In this document: in pieces, positions 49,515-57,826 of the stretch
Position numbering within the stretch: position 1 is the stretch's first letter
How the letters are laid out: each line of letters opens with the position of its first letter
Source: Myxococcales bacterium
Lineage (GTDB): Bacteria; Myxococcota_A; Polyangia; Polyangiales; Polyangiaceae
Length of the DNA stretch: 64,000 nt
NCBI GenBank assembly: GCA_016191785.1
Contig: JACPVJ010000022.1
Span: 1-64,000, forward strand
Direction of reading: 5' to 3'
Made by a program: the position numbers and the translations under genes
The notes under the pieces: model-generated
The model's database searches: none
What the model was told of the DNA's origin: nothing
Seen by the model: the letters and a program-made list of their open reading frames with translations, nothing else

Positions 49515-50435
49515 ATGCGCCCCTCGCTCTTCGTGGTCGTTCTGGCTGCTGCCTGCGCGCCCAAGGCTCCCGCGTCACCCGCCGCGCCCGGCGCCGGCGC
49601 CGCGCCCCCCCCGCCGAGCGCGTCGGCGGCCGCTCCGGCCACCGGCGCCGAAGCCCCGGCCGACGGCAAGACCCGCTTTTCCTTCGTGCTGCCCAAACCC
49701 GGCAGTCAACGCACCGAACGCGAGAGCACCGTGCTCGGGCTCGACATCACCATGACCGAGGGTCAGAAGGTGATCGCCACCGAGAAGAGCGGTGAGGGCA
49801 CGCGGAAAGTGCGGCACACGACGGTGCTCGCGAACGATGGGCGCGCGATCACCAAGAAGAAGGTGCGCTACGAAGAGCTGGTGCAGGTCTCGAAGAAGGG
49901 CGAACGCGAGCAGCGCGTGCCGAGCCCGCTCACGGGCAAGACCTACGTCATCGCGCTCGAGCACGGCAAGGCCGTCTACACCAGCGAGCGTGGGGAGCCG
50001 GTGAGCGGGGTCGAGGCCGAAGCGCTGGCGAGAGACAACAAGGAGTTCGGCAAGCCGCCGCAGTTTGCCAGCTTCGTGCCGAACCGGGCCCTTGCGCCCG
50101 GTGAGAAGTTCAGCCCGCCGGCAGAGGCGCTGGCGGACATGTTCGGCGGGGACAAGAGCTACGGGGAGGTCGAGTTCACCTTCGTCGGCCCCGACGACCG
50201 CGCTGGCAGGAAGGTCGGCCGGTTCGACTTCACGATGACCATCACCGACGACCGCGAGGGCGCCGTCACCACCATCAACTCGAAGGGCACCGTGCTCCTC
50301 TTGGCCGAGACCGGCTGGCCCCTCGAGCTTTCGCTCGGAGGCCAGGTCCGGATCTCGGCGCCCGGTGACAAGCCCAAGCGCCGGGTGACGGGGAGCGGCG
50401 TGCTCGAGATGAAGCTCGCCGCCGAGTATCGCTGA
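49515..50435 (+). CDS. Lipoprotein of unknown function
   Basis: 306 residues from ATG 49515. The signal ends VVLAAAC (Cys14), then a Pro/Ala stalk to about 50. The body is beta-rich with long amphipathic strands (RFSFVLPKPGSQRTERE, VEFTFVGPDDRAGRKVG, GGQVRISAPGDKPKRRV), resembling periplasmic beta-barrel or jelly-roll binding proteins, without any named family. It contains no Cys after the lipobox. It ends 5 bases from the convergent YceI gene. Confidence 0.75.
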   Translation: MRPSLFVVVLAAACAPKAPASPAAPGAGAAPPPPSASAAAPATGAEAPADGKTRFSFVLPKPGSQRTERESTVLGLDITMTEGQKVIATEKSGEGTRKVRHTTVLANDGRAITKKKVRYEELVQVSKKGEREQRVPSPLTGKTYVIALEHGKAVYTSERGEPVSGVEAEALARDNKEFGKPPQFASFVPNRALAPGEKFSPPAEALADMFGGDKSYGEVEFTFVGPDDRAGRKVGRFDFTMTITDDREGAVTTINSKGTVLLLAETGWPLELSLGGQVRISAPGDKPKRRVTGSGVLEMKLAAEYR

Positions 50436-50440
50436 GCCCT

Positions 50441-51085
50441 TCAGCTGGGCTTCGCGGTGGCCCGGATCGCGAGCTTGATCACCACGTCGTCGCGGATCAG
50501 GTCGTCGACCTTGCCCGGGTAGTTCAGCCCGAAGTCCTTGCGGTTGATGCTGAACTCCGCGTCGACGCTGGCCTTGCCGGCCTCGACCTTGATCGTCGCA
50601 GGGAAGGTGATGCTCTTCTTCTGCCCTCGGATCTCGAGGTTGCCGGTCACGGTGTGGCTCGCGCCCTTCTCGCCCCCGGCCTTGATGGTGGTCGACTCGA
50701 AACGCGCCTTCGGGAACTTCTCGACATCGAAGAAATCCGCGTTCTTCAGGTGGCCGGTCAGCTTGGGGTTGTCCGAGTCGATGGATGCCGTGTCGATTTC
50801 GACGTTCACCTGGCTCTTGGTCGGATCGGTGCCGACCAAGCTGACGGTGCCGTTGAAGGTTCCGAACGAGCCGTCGTGCTTGCCGGTGACCTTGGCGCCC
50901 ACGAACTGGACCTTCGAGTCCGCTCCGGTGAAGCGCAGCGTCTCCGCGCCGGCGGCCGGCGCCGCCGCCGTGACCGGCGCGGCCACCTCGGCCTTGGGTT
51001 TGTTCTTGGCGGGGTCCTCGCAGCCCGCGGTCGCGAGGAGAGAGAGGACGAGGGTCAGGCCGAGGGGGGTTCGTGTCGAAATCAT
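50441..51085 (-). CDS. YceI-family lipoprotein
   Basis: 214 residues from ATG 51085, with AAGGAG 6 bases upstream. The signal ends LLATAGC (Cys22). The YceI lipocalin-like barrel is clear: FTGADSKVQFVGAKVTG, GTFNGTVSLV, DTASIDSDNPKL, LKNADFFDVEKFPKARFES, VTGNLEIRGQKKSITFP and INRKDFGLNY. YceI proteins bind polyisoprenoid or amphiphilic molecules in the periplasm. It diverges from a LysR gene across 107 bases that hold inverted repeats, so LysR control is likely. Confidence 0.92.
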   Translation of the reverse strand: MISTRTPLGLTLVLSLLATAGCEDPAKNKPKAEVAAPVTAAAPAAGAETLRFTGADSKVQFVGAKVTGKHDGSFGTFNGTVSLVGTDPTKSQVNVEIDTASIDSDNPKLTGHLKNADFFDVEKFPKARFESTTIKAGGEKGASHTVTGNLEIRGQKKSITFPATIKVEAGKASVDAEFSINRKDFGLNYPGKVDDLIRDDVVIKLAIRATAKPS

Positions 51086-51156
51086 GGTTGCTCCTTGGTG
51101 CCCCAACCATGCGGCCCGCCCGGGGCGTGGGGTAGCCGCCGCGGGGGGAAATCACT

Positions 51157-51172
51157 GTTGCCCATCAGCAAC
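51157..51172. promoter_or_regulatory. Inverted repeat GTTGC-N6-GCAAC, possible LysR operator
   Basis: GTTGC and GCAAC are separated by six bases between yceI and the LysR gene. The core TTGCCCATCAGCAA contains the T-N11-A spacing typical of LysR boxes, twice. It lies 20 bases before the LysR start, the usual place for autoregulation. Confidence 0.5.
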
Positions 51173-51185
51173 AATCAGGCAGAAT

Positions 51186-51195
51186 CATTGCAATG
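51186..51195. promoter_or_regulatory. Palindrome CATTGCAATG over the LysR start codon
   Basis: A perfect 10-base palindrome that includes the ATG at 51193. With the repeat at 51157-51172 it could form a double LysR site; one short palindrome alone is weak evidence. Confidence 0.35.
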
Positions 51196-52161
51196 CCACC
51201 GATTTCTCGGGCCGCGGAGGCGCCACCCCTCGACGATCTGTTCGGGCTGGTTCGAGTGATCGAGCTCGGCTCGTTCGCCGGCGCCGCCCGCGAGCTGGGG
51301 GTTCCGACCTCGACCGTGAGCCGGGCCGTCCAGCGCCTGGAGGCGAACATGGGCGTGCGCCTTCTGCACCGGACCACCCGCTCGGTGCGGGTCACCGAAG
51401 AGGGCGCCGAGCTTCACCAACGCGTGGCGCCGGCGCTCTTGGCCCTGCGCGACGCGGTCCGAGACGTCGAGGTCAGCGAGTCGTCGCCGCGCGGCCGCCT
51501 GCGCGTGACGGCGCCCGCGGACATCGCCGCCACCTTCGTCGCAGACGTGATCGGCGACTTCACCCGGCAGCACCCCGAGGTCGACGTCGAGCTGGTGATC
51601 ACGCAGCGCCTGGTCGATCTCGTGGCGGAGGGCATCGACCTGGCCGTGCGCGCCGGTGTGCTTCGCGACTCGTCGTTGATCTCGCGCCGGCTCGGCAGCG
51701 TGCCCGCGTGGCTCTGCGCCGCCCCCGGCTATCTCGAGCGGCGAGGCGCGCCGCGCACGCTCGCCGACGTGTCTCGCCACGATCTGGTGCTGTTCCGCGC
51801 GGACCGCGGGCGCGCGCGCTGGGGGCTCGAGGCTGGCGCGAAGCGAGCCACCATCGAGGTGCGGGGGCGCATCGCCTGCGATGACTTCACCTTCGTGCGC
51901 GCCGCGCTGGTCGCCGGGGCGGGTTTGGGACTGCTCCCGGCGCCCGCCGCGGTCCGCGACATCGCCGAGGGCAAGCTGGTGCATGTGCTCGGCGCCAGCG
52001 GCGGCGACCTCGGGGCCCTTCACCTGGTCTACCCGTCGTCGCGCCACCTGCCGGCCAAAGTGACCGCCTTCCGCGACTTCTTGGTCGAGCGCTTCGCCGC
52101 CTATTGCCGGCCCGTCGTCTCTCGAAAACGGAGTGTCAGGACCAAGGCCGCCGGCGGGTGA
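51193..52161 (+). CDS. LysR-family transcriptional regulator
   Basis: 322 residues. The winged helix-turn-helix at 15-75 is clear (FAGAARELGVPTSTVSRAVQRLEANMGVRLL in part), followed by the LysR substrate-binding domain with GRLRVTAPADI, RLVDLVAEGIDLAVRAG, VRAALVAGAGLGLLPA. The DLAVRAG and GLGLLPA motifs are shared by the aromatic/quinone-responsive subgroup. It probably controls the divergent yceI gene and itself, as LysR proteins usually do with a divergent neighbour. Effector unknown. The last residues are unusually basic (SRKRSVRTKAAGG). Confidence 0.93.
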   Translation: MPPISRAAEAPPLDDLFGLVRVIELGSFAGAARELGVPTSTVSRAVQRLEANMGVRLLHRTTRSVRVTEEGAELHQRVAPALLALRDAVRDVEVSESSPRGRLRVTAPADIAATFVADVIGDFTRQHPEVDVELVITQRLVDLVAEGIDLAVRAGVLRDSSLISRRLGSVPAWLCAAPGYLERRGAPRTLADVSRHDLVLFRADRGRARWGLEAGAKRATIEVRGRIACDDFTFVRAALVAGAGLGLLPAPAAVRDIAEGKLVHVLGASGGDLGALHLVYPSSRHLPAKVTAFRDFLVERFAAYCRPVVSRKRSVRTKAAGG

Positions 52162-52302
52162 GCTTGCGCGGGTCGCGCGGTCTTGGCCCGCAGCGGCGCG
52201 CGCGATCGTCCGGGTGAAAGCGGACCCCCCGCACGCGCTCGGTGCCGATGTCGGTGGCTGTAGCTCTTTGGCCCCCGTATTTCGATGAACGGGATGCGCT
52301 GG

Positions 52303-52346
52303 TACGCTTCGAGATTGGCGTCGGGTCCATTTCGCGAACCGACGCC
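52303..52346 (+). promoter_or_regulatory. TACGCT -10-like box and leader hairpin before the 1819-residue gene
   Basis: TACGCT (52303-52308) would start transcription near 52315. An inverted repeat, GGCGTCGG (52317-52324) with CCGACGCC (52339-52346) and a 14-base loop, follows at once; AAGG then lies 6 bases before ATG 52358. This would be the longest leader in the window and could fold at the 5' end of the mRNA. The other 150 bases back to the LysR stop show no gene. Confidence 0.42.
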
Positions 52347-52357
52347 TGAAGGCAACC

Positions 52358-55300
52358 ATGGCGCACAATCGCTTCCGGGCTCAGGGAACACTCACCGCAG
52401 TCGTCTTGGGCTTCTTGGTGTTTGCTGCGTGCTCCGACGAGAGCAGCAACCGATCGCCGTCGACGTCGGATCTCGAGGCGCCCGCGTCGGGTGTAGCGCT
52501 CGCGGACTCGAACGCCGCGCGCGTCCGGACCGCGGAGGTCCGCCAGATGTTTCGCCTGTCTCACGAACGCGCGCCGCTCCGGTCGTCGTCGGCGGGGCTC
52601 GCGGCGCCGCCCACGCCGGCGGAGGTGCCACTGATCGGCCCGGGCCGCGCGGGCTTCGTCAGCGCGGGAGATCGCCTGCACGTGCTTCTCCGTGACGAGC
52701 CCGCGCGTCTCGAATCGAGACACGCCCGAGTGTCCCTGCCCGATCTGGCGTCCGGCGCGGTGCGCGTCGAAGACGAGTCATCGGGTGTGGCGCTCGCGTT
52801 CACGCTCGAGCACGCCAAGCCGGTGCCGGCGGCGGTCGCCGACGGTGTGGCCGTGTACTTCGCGGGGCTCGGCTCGGGTGCCGACGTGATCCACCGGCCG
52901 ACGGCAGAAGGCACGGAGGACTTCGTGGTCTGGGCAGCCCGTCCCGACAAAGAGCAGGTGAGCTACACCCTCGACGTTTCGAAGGTCCCGGGCCTGCGCT
53001 TCGTCTCGGGAGTGATCGAGTTGCTCGATGCTGCCGGCGCTCCCCGCCTGCGCATGTCGCCCCCGTTCGTCGTGGACTCGAAGGGCGAACAACGTGCGGC
53101 CCGGGTGGCGCTCGAAGGCTGCGCGTTCGACCAGAGCCCGGCGCCGCCCTGGGATCGGGCCATCACGCCACCCGGCGCCGCGGCCTGCAAGGTCGTGGTG
53201 TCGTTCGACGGCAGCGGTCTCACGTACCCGGTGGCGCTCGACCCGACCTGGACCGCGACGGGTTCCATGGCCTACCAGCGCGCCTACTACCCGTCTCTGA
53301 CGCTCCTCTCGACCGGCAAGGTGCTCGCCGCGGGTGGTTATGGCTGCACGCCGTCGTGCACCTACGTCGGACCGACCGAGCTCTACGACCGGACGTCCGG
53401 CACCTGGGCGACCACGGGCAGCCTGAACAACCCGCGCTACTACACCAGCGGCGAGCCGCTCCCGAGCGGCGGCGCGCTGGTCGCGGGTGGCTACGGCAGC
53501 TTGGGCTACCTGGTGACCGCGGAGCGCTACGACAGCTCGACCGGAGCCTGGGCGCTGGTCGGAGCGATGACCGTGAGCCGCTACTTGCACACCATGACGG
53601 CGCTCTCCAACGGCAAGGTCCTGGCCGCTGGCGGCTACGGTTCTGGCGGCTACACCGCCAGCGCCGAGCTGTTCGATCCGGCCCTCAACACCTGGAGCTC
53701 GGCCGGCAACATGCCGACGGGCCGTTATCAGCACTCGGCCACGCGCCTGGCGAGCGGAAAGGTGTTCGTGGCCGGCGGGTACCCCTCGACGCCCACCGCT
53801 GCGACCTACGACCCAGCGACCAATGTCTGGTCCGCCGTCGCTTCCATGTCCGCGTCGCGCTACGGGCACCTCGGGGTGGCCATCGCCGCCGGCAACAAGG
53901 TGCTGGTGGCGGGCGGGTACACCAGCAGCTACACCAACTCGGCGGAGATCTACGACGTCGCGTCCAACTCGTGGTCGAACGCTGCGAACCTGAACGTCGG
54001 CCGCGGCTGGGGCCTCGGCGGCGTGCTCCCGAACGGCAAGGTGCTGTACGCCGGCGGCTATGGCTGCCCCGCGGGCTGCAACTACCTCGCGAGCAGCGAG
54101 GTCTACGATCCCAGCGCCAACACCTGGACCAACACCGGTGACATGACGTCCAGCCGCTACTACGCGGACCCCGACGCGGTGCTGCTCGGCACTGGCGAGA
54201 TGTTCACGGCGGGTGGCTACGGCGGCAGCGGCTATCAGAACACCGCAGAGCTCTTCAAGCTCGTGCCACAAGGCGGGCCCTGCTTGGGAACGGGCGAGTG
54301 CGCCGCCGGCTACTGTGTGGATGGCGTGTGCTGCGACAGCCCTTGCACCGGGACGTGTCAGGCGTGCACCGGCGCCAAGAAGGGCGGCGGTCTGAACGGC
54401 GTGTGCGGTGTGATCGCCAACAGCACGGACCCCGACAGCGAGTGCACCGACCAAGGGGCGCTGTCGTGCGGGACCACCGGCGTGTGCAACGGCGCGGGCT
54501 CGTGCGCGCTCTACAATTCGGGCACCCAGTGCGGCACGCCTTCGTGCAGCAGCGGCAGCCGCACGACCTACGCCTGCAACGGCGGTGGCGCGTGCCTGTC
54601 GACGCAGACGGCATGCGCGCCTTACATCTGTGCCAGCGCCACGGACTGCCGGACCAATTGCACCGTCGACGCGCAGTGCGCCGCCAACGCCTACTGTCGC
54701 ACTTCGGACGGGACCTGCCAGTTCGACCAGGCGAACGGCGCCGCGTGCACCAGCGCGGCGCAGTGCTCGAGCGGGGTGTGCGCCGACGGGGTGTGCTGCG
54801 CCACAGCCTGTACGGGGTTGTGTCAGGCCTGCAGCGTGGCCAAGAAGGGCAGCGGCGTGGACGGCGAGTGCGGCGCGATAAAAGACGGGTCGGACCCCGA
54901 CGCGGAGTGCAGCGACCAGGGGGCCCCCAGCTGCCAGAACGACGGGCAGTGCAACGGCGCGGGCGCCTGCCGCAAGTACGCCAAGGGCACGAGCTGTGGC
55001 GCCACGACCTGTGTCGGCAACAACTCGACCGGCCAGGTCTGTGACGGGTTCGGGGCTTGCGTGGTGGACACCACGGGCACCAACTGCGCGCCCTACCTGT
55101 GCAAGGGCAGCTCGTGCGCGAACCCCTGCGCCAACGACCTGGACTGCGTGTCGGGTAACTTCTGCGAGGCCGGCACCTGCAAGCCCAAGCAAGCCAACGG
55201 CGCCACCTGCGCCGGCACCAACGCCTGCACCTCTGGCTACTGCGTGGACGGCGTGTGCTGCGCCACCGCTTGCACCGGCCTGTGTCAGGCGTGCAGCGTC

Positions 55301-57817
55301 GCGAAGAAGGGCGGCGGTGCGGGCGGTGAGTGCGGGCCGATCAAGACCGGCTCCGACCCTGACAGCGAGTGCGCCACCACGGCGGCCAGCACCTGCGGCA
55401 CCGACGGTTGGTGCAACGGCGCTGGCGCCTGCCGCGTGTGGGCAAAGAACACCGTCTGTGGCGCCGACGTGTGCATCGGCAATTCCAAGACCGGCAAGAG
55501 CTGCGACGGCTTCGGGACGTGTGGCAACAACGCTTCCGGTACGGACTGCACGCCCTACGTCTGCGGCGCCGGCGTGTGTCAGCAGCCGTGCACCACCGAC
55601 ACCAACTGCACCAGCGGTAACTTCTGCAAGGCCGGGGTCTGCACGCCGAAGCAGGCCAACGGCGCGGTCTGCGGCGGGACCAACCAATGCCAGTCGGGCT
55701 ATTGCGTGGACGGTGTGTGTTGCGCCACGCCCTGCACGGGCACCTGCCAGGCCTGCAGCGCGGCGAAGAAGGGCAACGGCGTCGACGGCGAGTGTGGCGC
55801 GGTGTCCAACGGCATCGATCCCGACAACGACTGCCCGGACGACGGCGCGTCGAGCTGCAACCGCGACGGCATGTGCAACGGGTTCGGGACTTGTCGCCAA
55901 TACGCCAAGGGCACCGCCTGCGGCTCGTCGGCGTGCATCGGCAACAAGGTGTCCGGGCAGTTCTGCGATGGGTTCGGCGCGTGCCAGTACGACCCGGTCG
56001 GGACCGACTGTGCGCCGTACACCTGCTCGGCCAACAAGTGCTCGACCCCCTGCGGCTCGGACAGCGACTGCACCTCGGGGAACTACTGCGACGCGGGCGT
56101 GTGCAAGGGCAAGCAGCTGAACGGCGCGGCCTGCACCGGCAACAACCAGTGCTCCTCGAACCAGTGCGTGGACAAGGTCTGCTGCGCGACCAGCTGCACC
56201 GGCCTCTGCCAGGCCTGCACGGCTGCCAAGAAGGGCAGCGGCGTCGACGGCGAGTGCGGAGCCATCGGCGACAACGCCGATCCCGACGCCGAGTGCCCGG
56301 ACGACGGCGCCGCCACCTGCGATCGCGACGGCATGTGCAACGGTTTCGGGGCCTGCCGCCTGTACAAGAAGGGCGAGGCTTGTGGAGCCACCCAGTGCGT
56401 CGGCAACCTGGTGAAAGGCCAGATCTGCGACGGGCTGGGCAGCTGTGGCTTCGATTCCACGGGAACCGACTGTGCGCCCTATGTGTGCGCGGCGAACGCG
56501 TGCAAGGACCCCTGCGCCACCAACTCGGACTGCCTCAGCGGCAACTTCTGCGACAAGGGCGTGTGCAAGTCGAAGCAGACGAACGGCTCGCAGTGCACCT
56601 CCGCAGCCGACTGCACCTCGGGCTATTGCATCGACGGTGTGTGCTGCGCCACGGCCTGCACCGGCACCTGTCAGGCGTGCAGCGCCGCGAAGAAGGGCGG
56701 CGGTCAAGACGGCGAGTGCGAGCCCATCAAGGACGGCAGCGACCCCGACGCCGAGTGTCCCGACGATGGTGCCGGGACCTGCAAGCGCGATGGCATGTGC
56801 AGCGGGACCGGCCTGTGCCGATACTACTCGAAGGGCACGACCTGCAAGCCCGGCTCGACCACCTGTGTCGGCAACTTCGTGAAGGGCTACATCTGCGACG
56901 GCCTCGGCACCTGCGAGAACGAGCCCACCGGTCTCGACTGCGCTCCGCACGCGTGCCTGAACAACCAGTGCGCCAACCCCTGCGCGACCAACACCGACTG
57001 CTTGACCGGCAACTTCTGTGATGCGGGCCAGTGCAAGGGCAAGCAGCCGAACGGCATGAGTTGCTCGGCCGGCACCCAGTGTCAGTCCGGGTTCTGCGTG
57101 GATGGCGTGTGCTGCGACAGCGCGTGCAACGGTCAGTGCTCGGCCTGCGACGTCGCCCCCAACGAAGGCACGTGCTCGCCCGCCACCGGAAAGCCGCACG
57201 GGACGCGCCCCGAGTGCAAGGGGTCCGGGACGCCCTGTGAGGGCACGTGTGACGGCGTGAACCCAGCGGCCTGCGAGTACCCGGGCAACGGGACGGCCTG
57301 CGGAACGACCTGTACAGGGAGCTCCGAGACCCCGAGCTTCTGCGCCGGCAACGGCGTGTGCGAGCCCGGCGAGGCCCATTCTTGCTCGCCCTACGTCTGC
57401 GGCACCGACAAGTGCAAGAAGAGCTGCGAGAAGAACGCCGACTGTTCGTCGGGCTACGTCTGCGCGCCGGACAAGACCTGCTCGCCGGCGGGCAACACGT
57501 GCTCGGACGATCACACCGTGCTGTCACCCGACGGCTTGAAAAAGGATTGCTCGCCCTACAAGTGCGAGCTCGGCGCGTGCAAGACGGCTTGCGAGTCGGT
57601 CGACGACTGCGTTCTGCCCGCGGTGTGCTCCGCTTCCGACAAGACCTGCCGTGCGCCATCCAAGCCGGCCGGCGACGAGTCCGGGTGCGGCTGCCGGGCG
57701 GCGGGCGCCGAGCGCCGTTTCTCTCCGGGTGCGCTCGGCGCGCTGGCGCTGGTGCTGGCCTTTTCGCTGAGAAGGAGGAAGGCCGGATTGAAATCGGCGC
57801 GCCGGCCGATAGACTGA
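52358..57817 (+). CDS. 1819-residue surface protein: kelch-like propeller, seven Cys-rich repeats, MYXO-CTERM tail
   Basis: The signal ends FLVFAAC with a lipobox (Cys25). Residues about 60-300 are beta-rich and unnamed. Residues 300-637 form a seven-bladed kelch-type propeller, each blade ending (V/A)AGGY. From about 640 to 1770 run seven Cys-rich units of about 154 residues (CVDGVCCATACTGTCQAC, CNGFGACR). The last 45 residues are a MYXO-CTERM: CGC (C1777, C1779), TM segment near 1791-1804, then RRR. Such tails direct cleavage and surface attachment. Having both a lipobox and a MYXO-CTERM is unusual. Probably an adhesin or recognition protein. Confidence 0.85.
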   Translation: MAHNRFRAQGTLTAVVLGFLVFAACSDESSNRSPSTSDLEAPASGVALADSNAARVRTAEVRQMFRLSHERAPLRSSSAGLAAPPTPAEVPLIGPGRAGFVSAGDRLHVLLRDEPARLESRHARVSLPDLASGAVRVEDESSGVALAFTLEHAKPVPAAVADGVAVYFAGLGSGADVIHRPTAEGTEDFVVWAARPDKEQVSYTLDVSKVPGLRFVSGVIELLDAAGAPRLRMSPPFVVDSKGEQRAARVALEGCAFDQSPAPPWDRAITPPGAAACKVVVSFDGSGLTYPVALDPTWTATGSMAYQRAYYPSLTLLSTGKVLAAGGYGCTPSCTYVGPTELYDRTSGTWATTGSLNNPRYYTSGEPLPSGGALVAGGYGSLGYLVTAERYDSSTGAWALVGAMTVSRYLHTMTALSNGKVLAAGGYGSGGYTASAELFDPALNTWSSAGNMPTGRYQHSATRLASGKVFVAGGYPSTPTAATYDPATNVWSAVASMSASRYGHLGVAIAAGNKVLVAGGYTSSYTNSAEIYDVASNSWSNAANLNVGRGWGLGGVLPNGKVLYAGGYGCPAGCNYLASSEVYDPSANTWTNTGDMTSSRYYADPDAVLLGTGEMFTAGGYGGSGYQNTAELFKLVPQGGPCLGTGECAAGYCVDGVCCDSPCTGTCQACTGAKKGGGLNGVCGVIANSTDPDSECTDQGALSCGTTGVCNGAGSCALYNSGTQCGTPSCSSGSRTTYACNGGGACLSTQTACAPYICASATDCRTNCTVDAQCAANAYCRTSDGTCQFDQANGAACTSAAQCSSGVCADGVCCATACTGLCQACSVAKKGSGVDGECGAIKDGSDPDAECSDQGAPSCQNDGQCNGAGACRKYAKGTSCGATTCVGNNSTGQVCDGFGACVVDTTGTNCAPYLCKGSSCANPCANDLDCVSGNFCEAGTCKPKQANGATCAGTNACTSGYCVDGVCCATACTGLCQACSVAKKGGGAGGECGPIKTGSDPDSECATTAASTCGTDGWCNGAGACRVWAKNTVCGADVCIGNSKTGKSCDGFGTCGNNASGTDCTPYVCGAGVCQQPCTTDTNCTSGNFCKAGVCTPKQANGAVCGGTNQCQSGYCVDGVCCATPCTGTCQACSAAKKGNGVDGECGAVSNGIDPDNDCPDDGASSCNRDGMCNGFGTCRQYAKGTACGSSACIGNKVSGQFCDGFGACQYDPVGTDCAPYTCSANKCSTPCGSDSDCTSGNYCDAGVCKGKQLNGAACTGNNQCSSNQCVDKVCCATSCTGLCQACTAAKKGSGVDGECGAIGDNADPDAECPDDGAATCDRDGMCNGFGACRLYKKGEACGATQCVGNLVKGQICDGLGSCGFDSTGTDCAPYVCAANACKDPCATNSDCLSGNFCDKGVCKSKQTNGSQCTSAADCTSGYCIDGVCCATACTGTCQACSAAKKGGGQDGECEPIKDGSDPDAECPDDGAGTCKRDGMCSGTGLCRYYSKGTTCKPGSTTCVGNFVKGYICDGLGTCENEPTGLDCAPHACLNNQCANPCATNTDCLTGNFCDAGQCKGKQPNGMSCSAGTQCQSGFCVDGVCCDSACNGQCSACDVAPNEGTCSPATGKPHGTRPECKGSGTPCEGTCDGVNPAACEYPGNGTACGTTCTGSSETPSFCAGNGVCEPGEAHSCSPYVCGTDKCKKSCEKNADCSSGYVCAPDKTCSPAGNTCSDDHTVLSPDGLKKDCSPYKCELGACKTACESVDDCVLPAVCSASDKTCRAPSKPAGDESGCGCRAAGAERRFSPGALGALALVLAFSLRRRKAGLKSARRPID
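53260..54270 (+). repeat. Seven kelch-type blades
   Basis: Seven blades of about 45-50 residues, each with AGGY near the end of a strand and a W(T/S/A) turn, followed by (T/S)AE(L/I/V)(F/Y)D-like strands. Together they close a beta-propeller. Confidence 0.85.
54290..57640 (+). repeat. Seven Cys-rich repeats with a DNA period of about 462 bp
   Basis: The marker C(V/A/I)D(G/K)VCC recurs near 54314, 54780, 55241, 55702, 56164, 56628 and 57096, a regular 461-468 bp spacing. Adjacent copies share long near-identical stretches, which points to recent gene conversion or unequal crossing-over. Confidence 0.85.
57810..57815 (+). promoter_or_regulatory. TAGACT -10-like box, overlapping the preceding stop
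   Basis: TAGACT ends 11 bases before TTG 57827 (or 5 before TTG 57821) and overlaps the TGA of the upstream gene. A GAGGA ribosome-binding sequence follows at 57816-57820, so this could also be chance. Confidence 0.3.
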
Positions 57818-57826
57818 GGATTGATC

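Noticed and set aside
52778-57514. A 1578-residue open frame on the minus strand antisense to the Cys-rich surface gene
   Set aside because: It is made of Ala/Arg/Gly/Val repeats mirrored from the sense repeats, with no domain or start signal. High GC content creates long antisense frames.
54290-57640. Regular repeats as a CRISPR array
   Set aside because: The units are 462 bp, in frame and coding; there are no short repeats with unique spacers and no cas genes.
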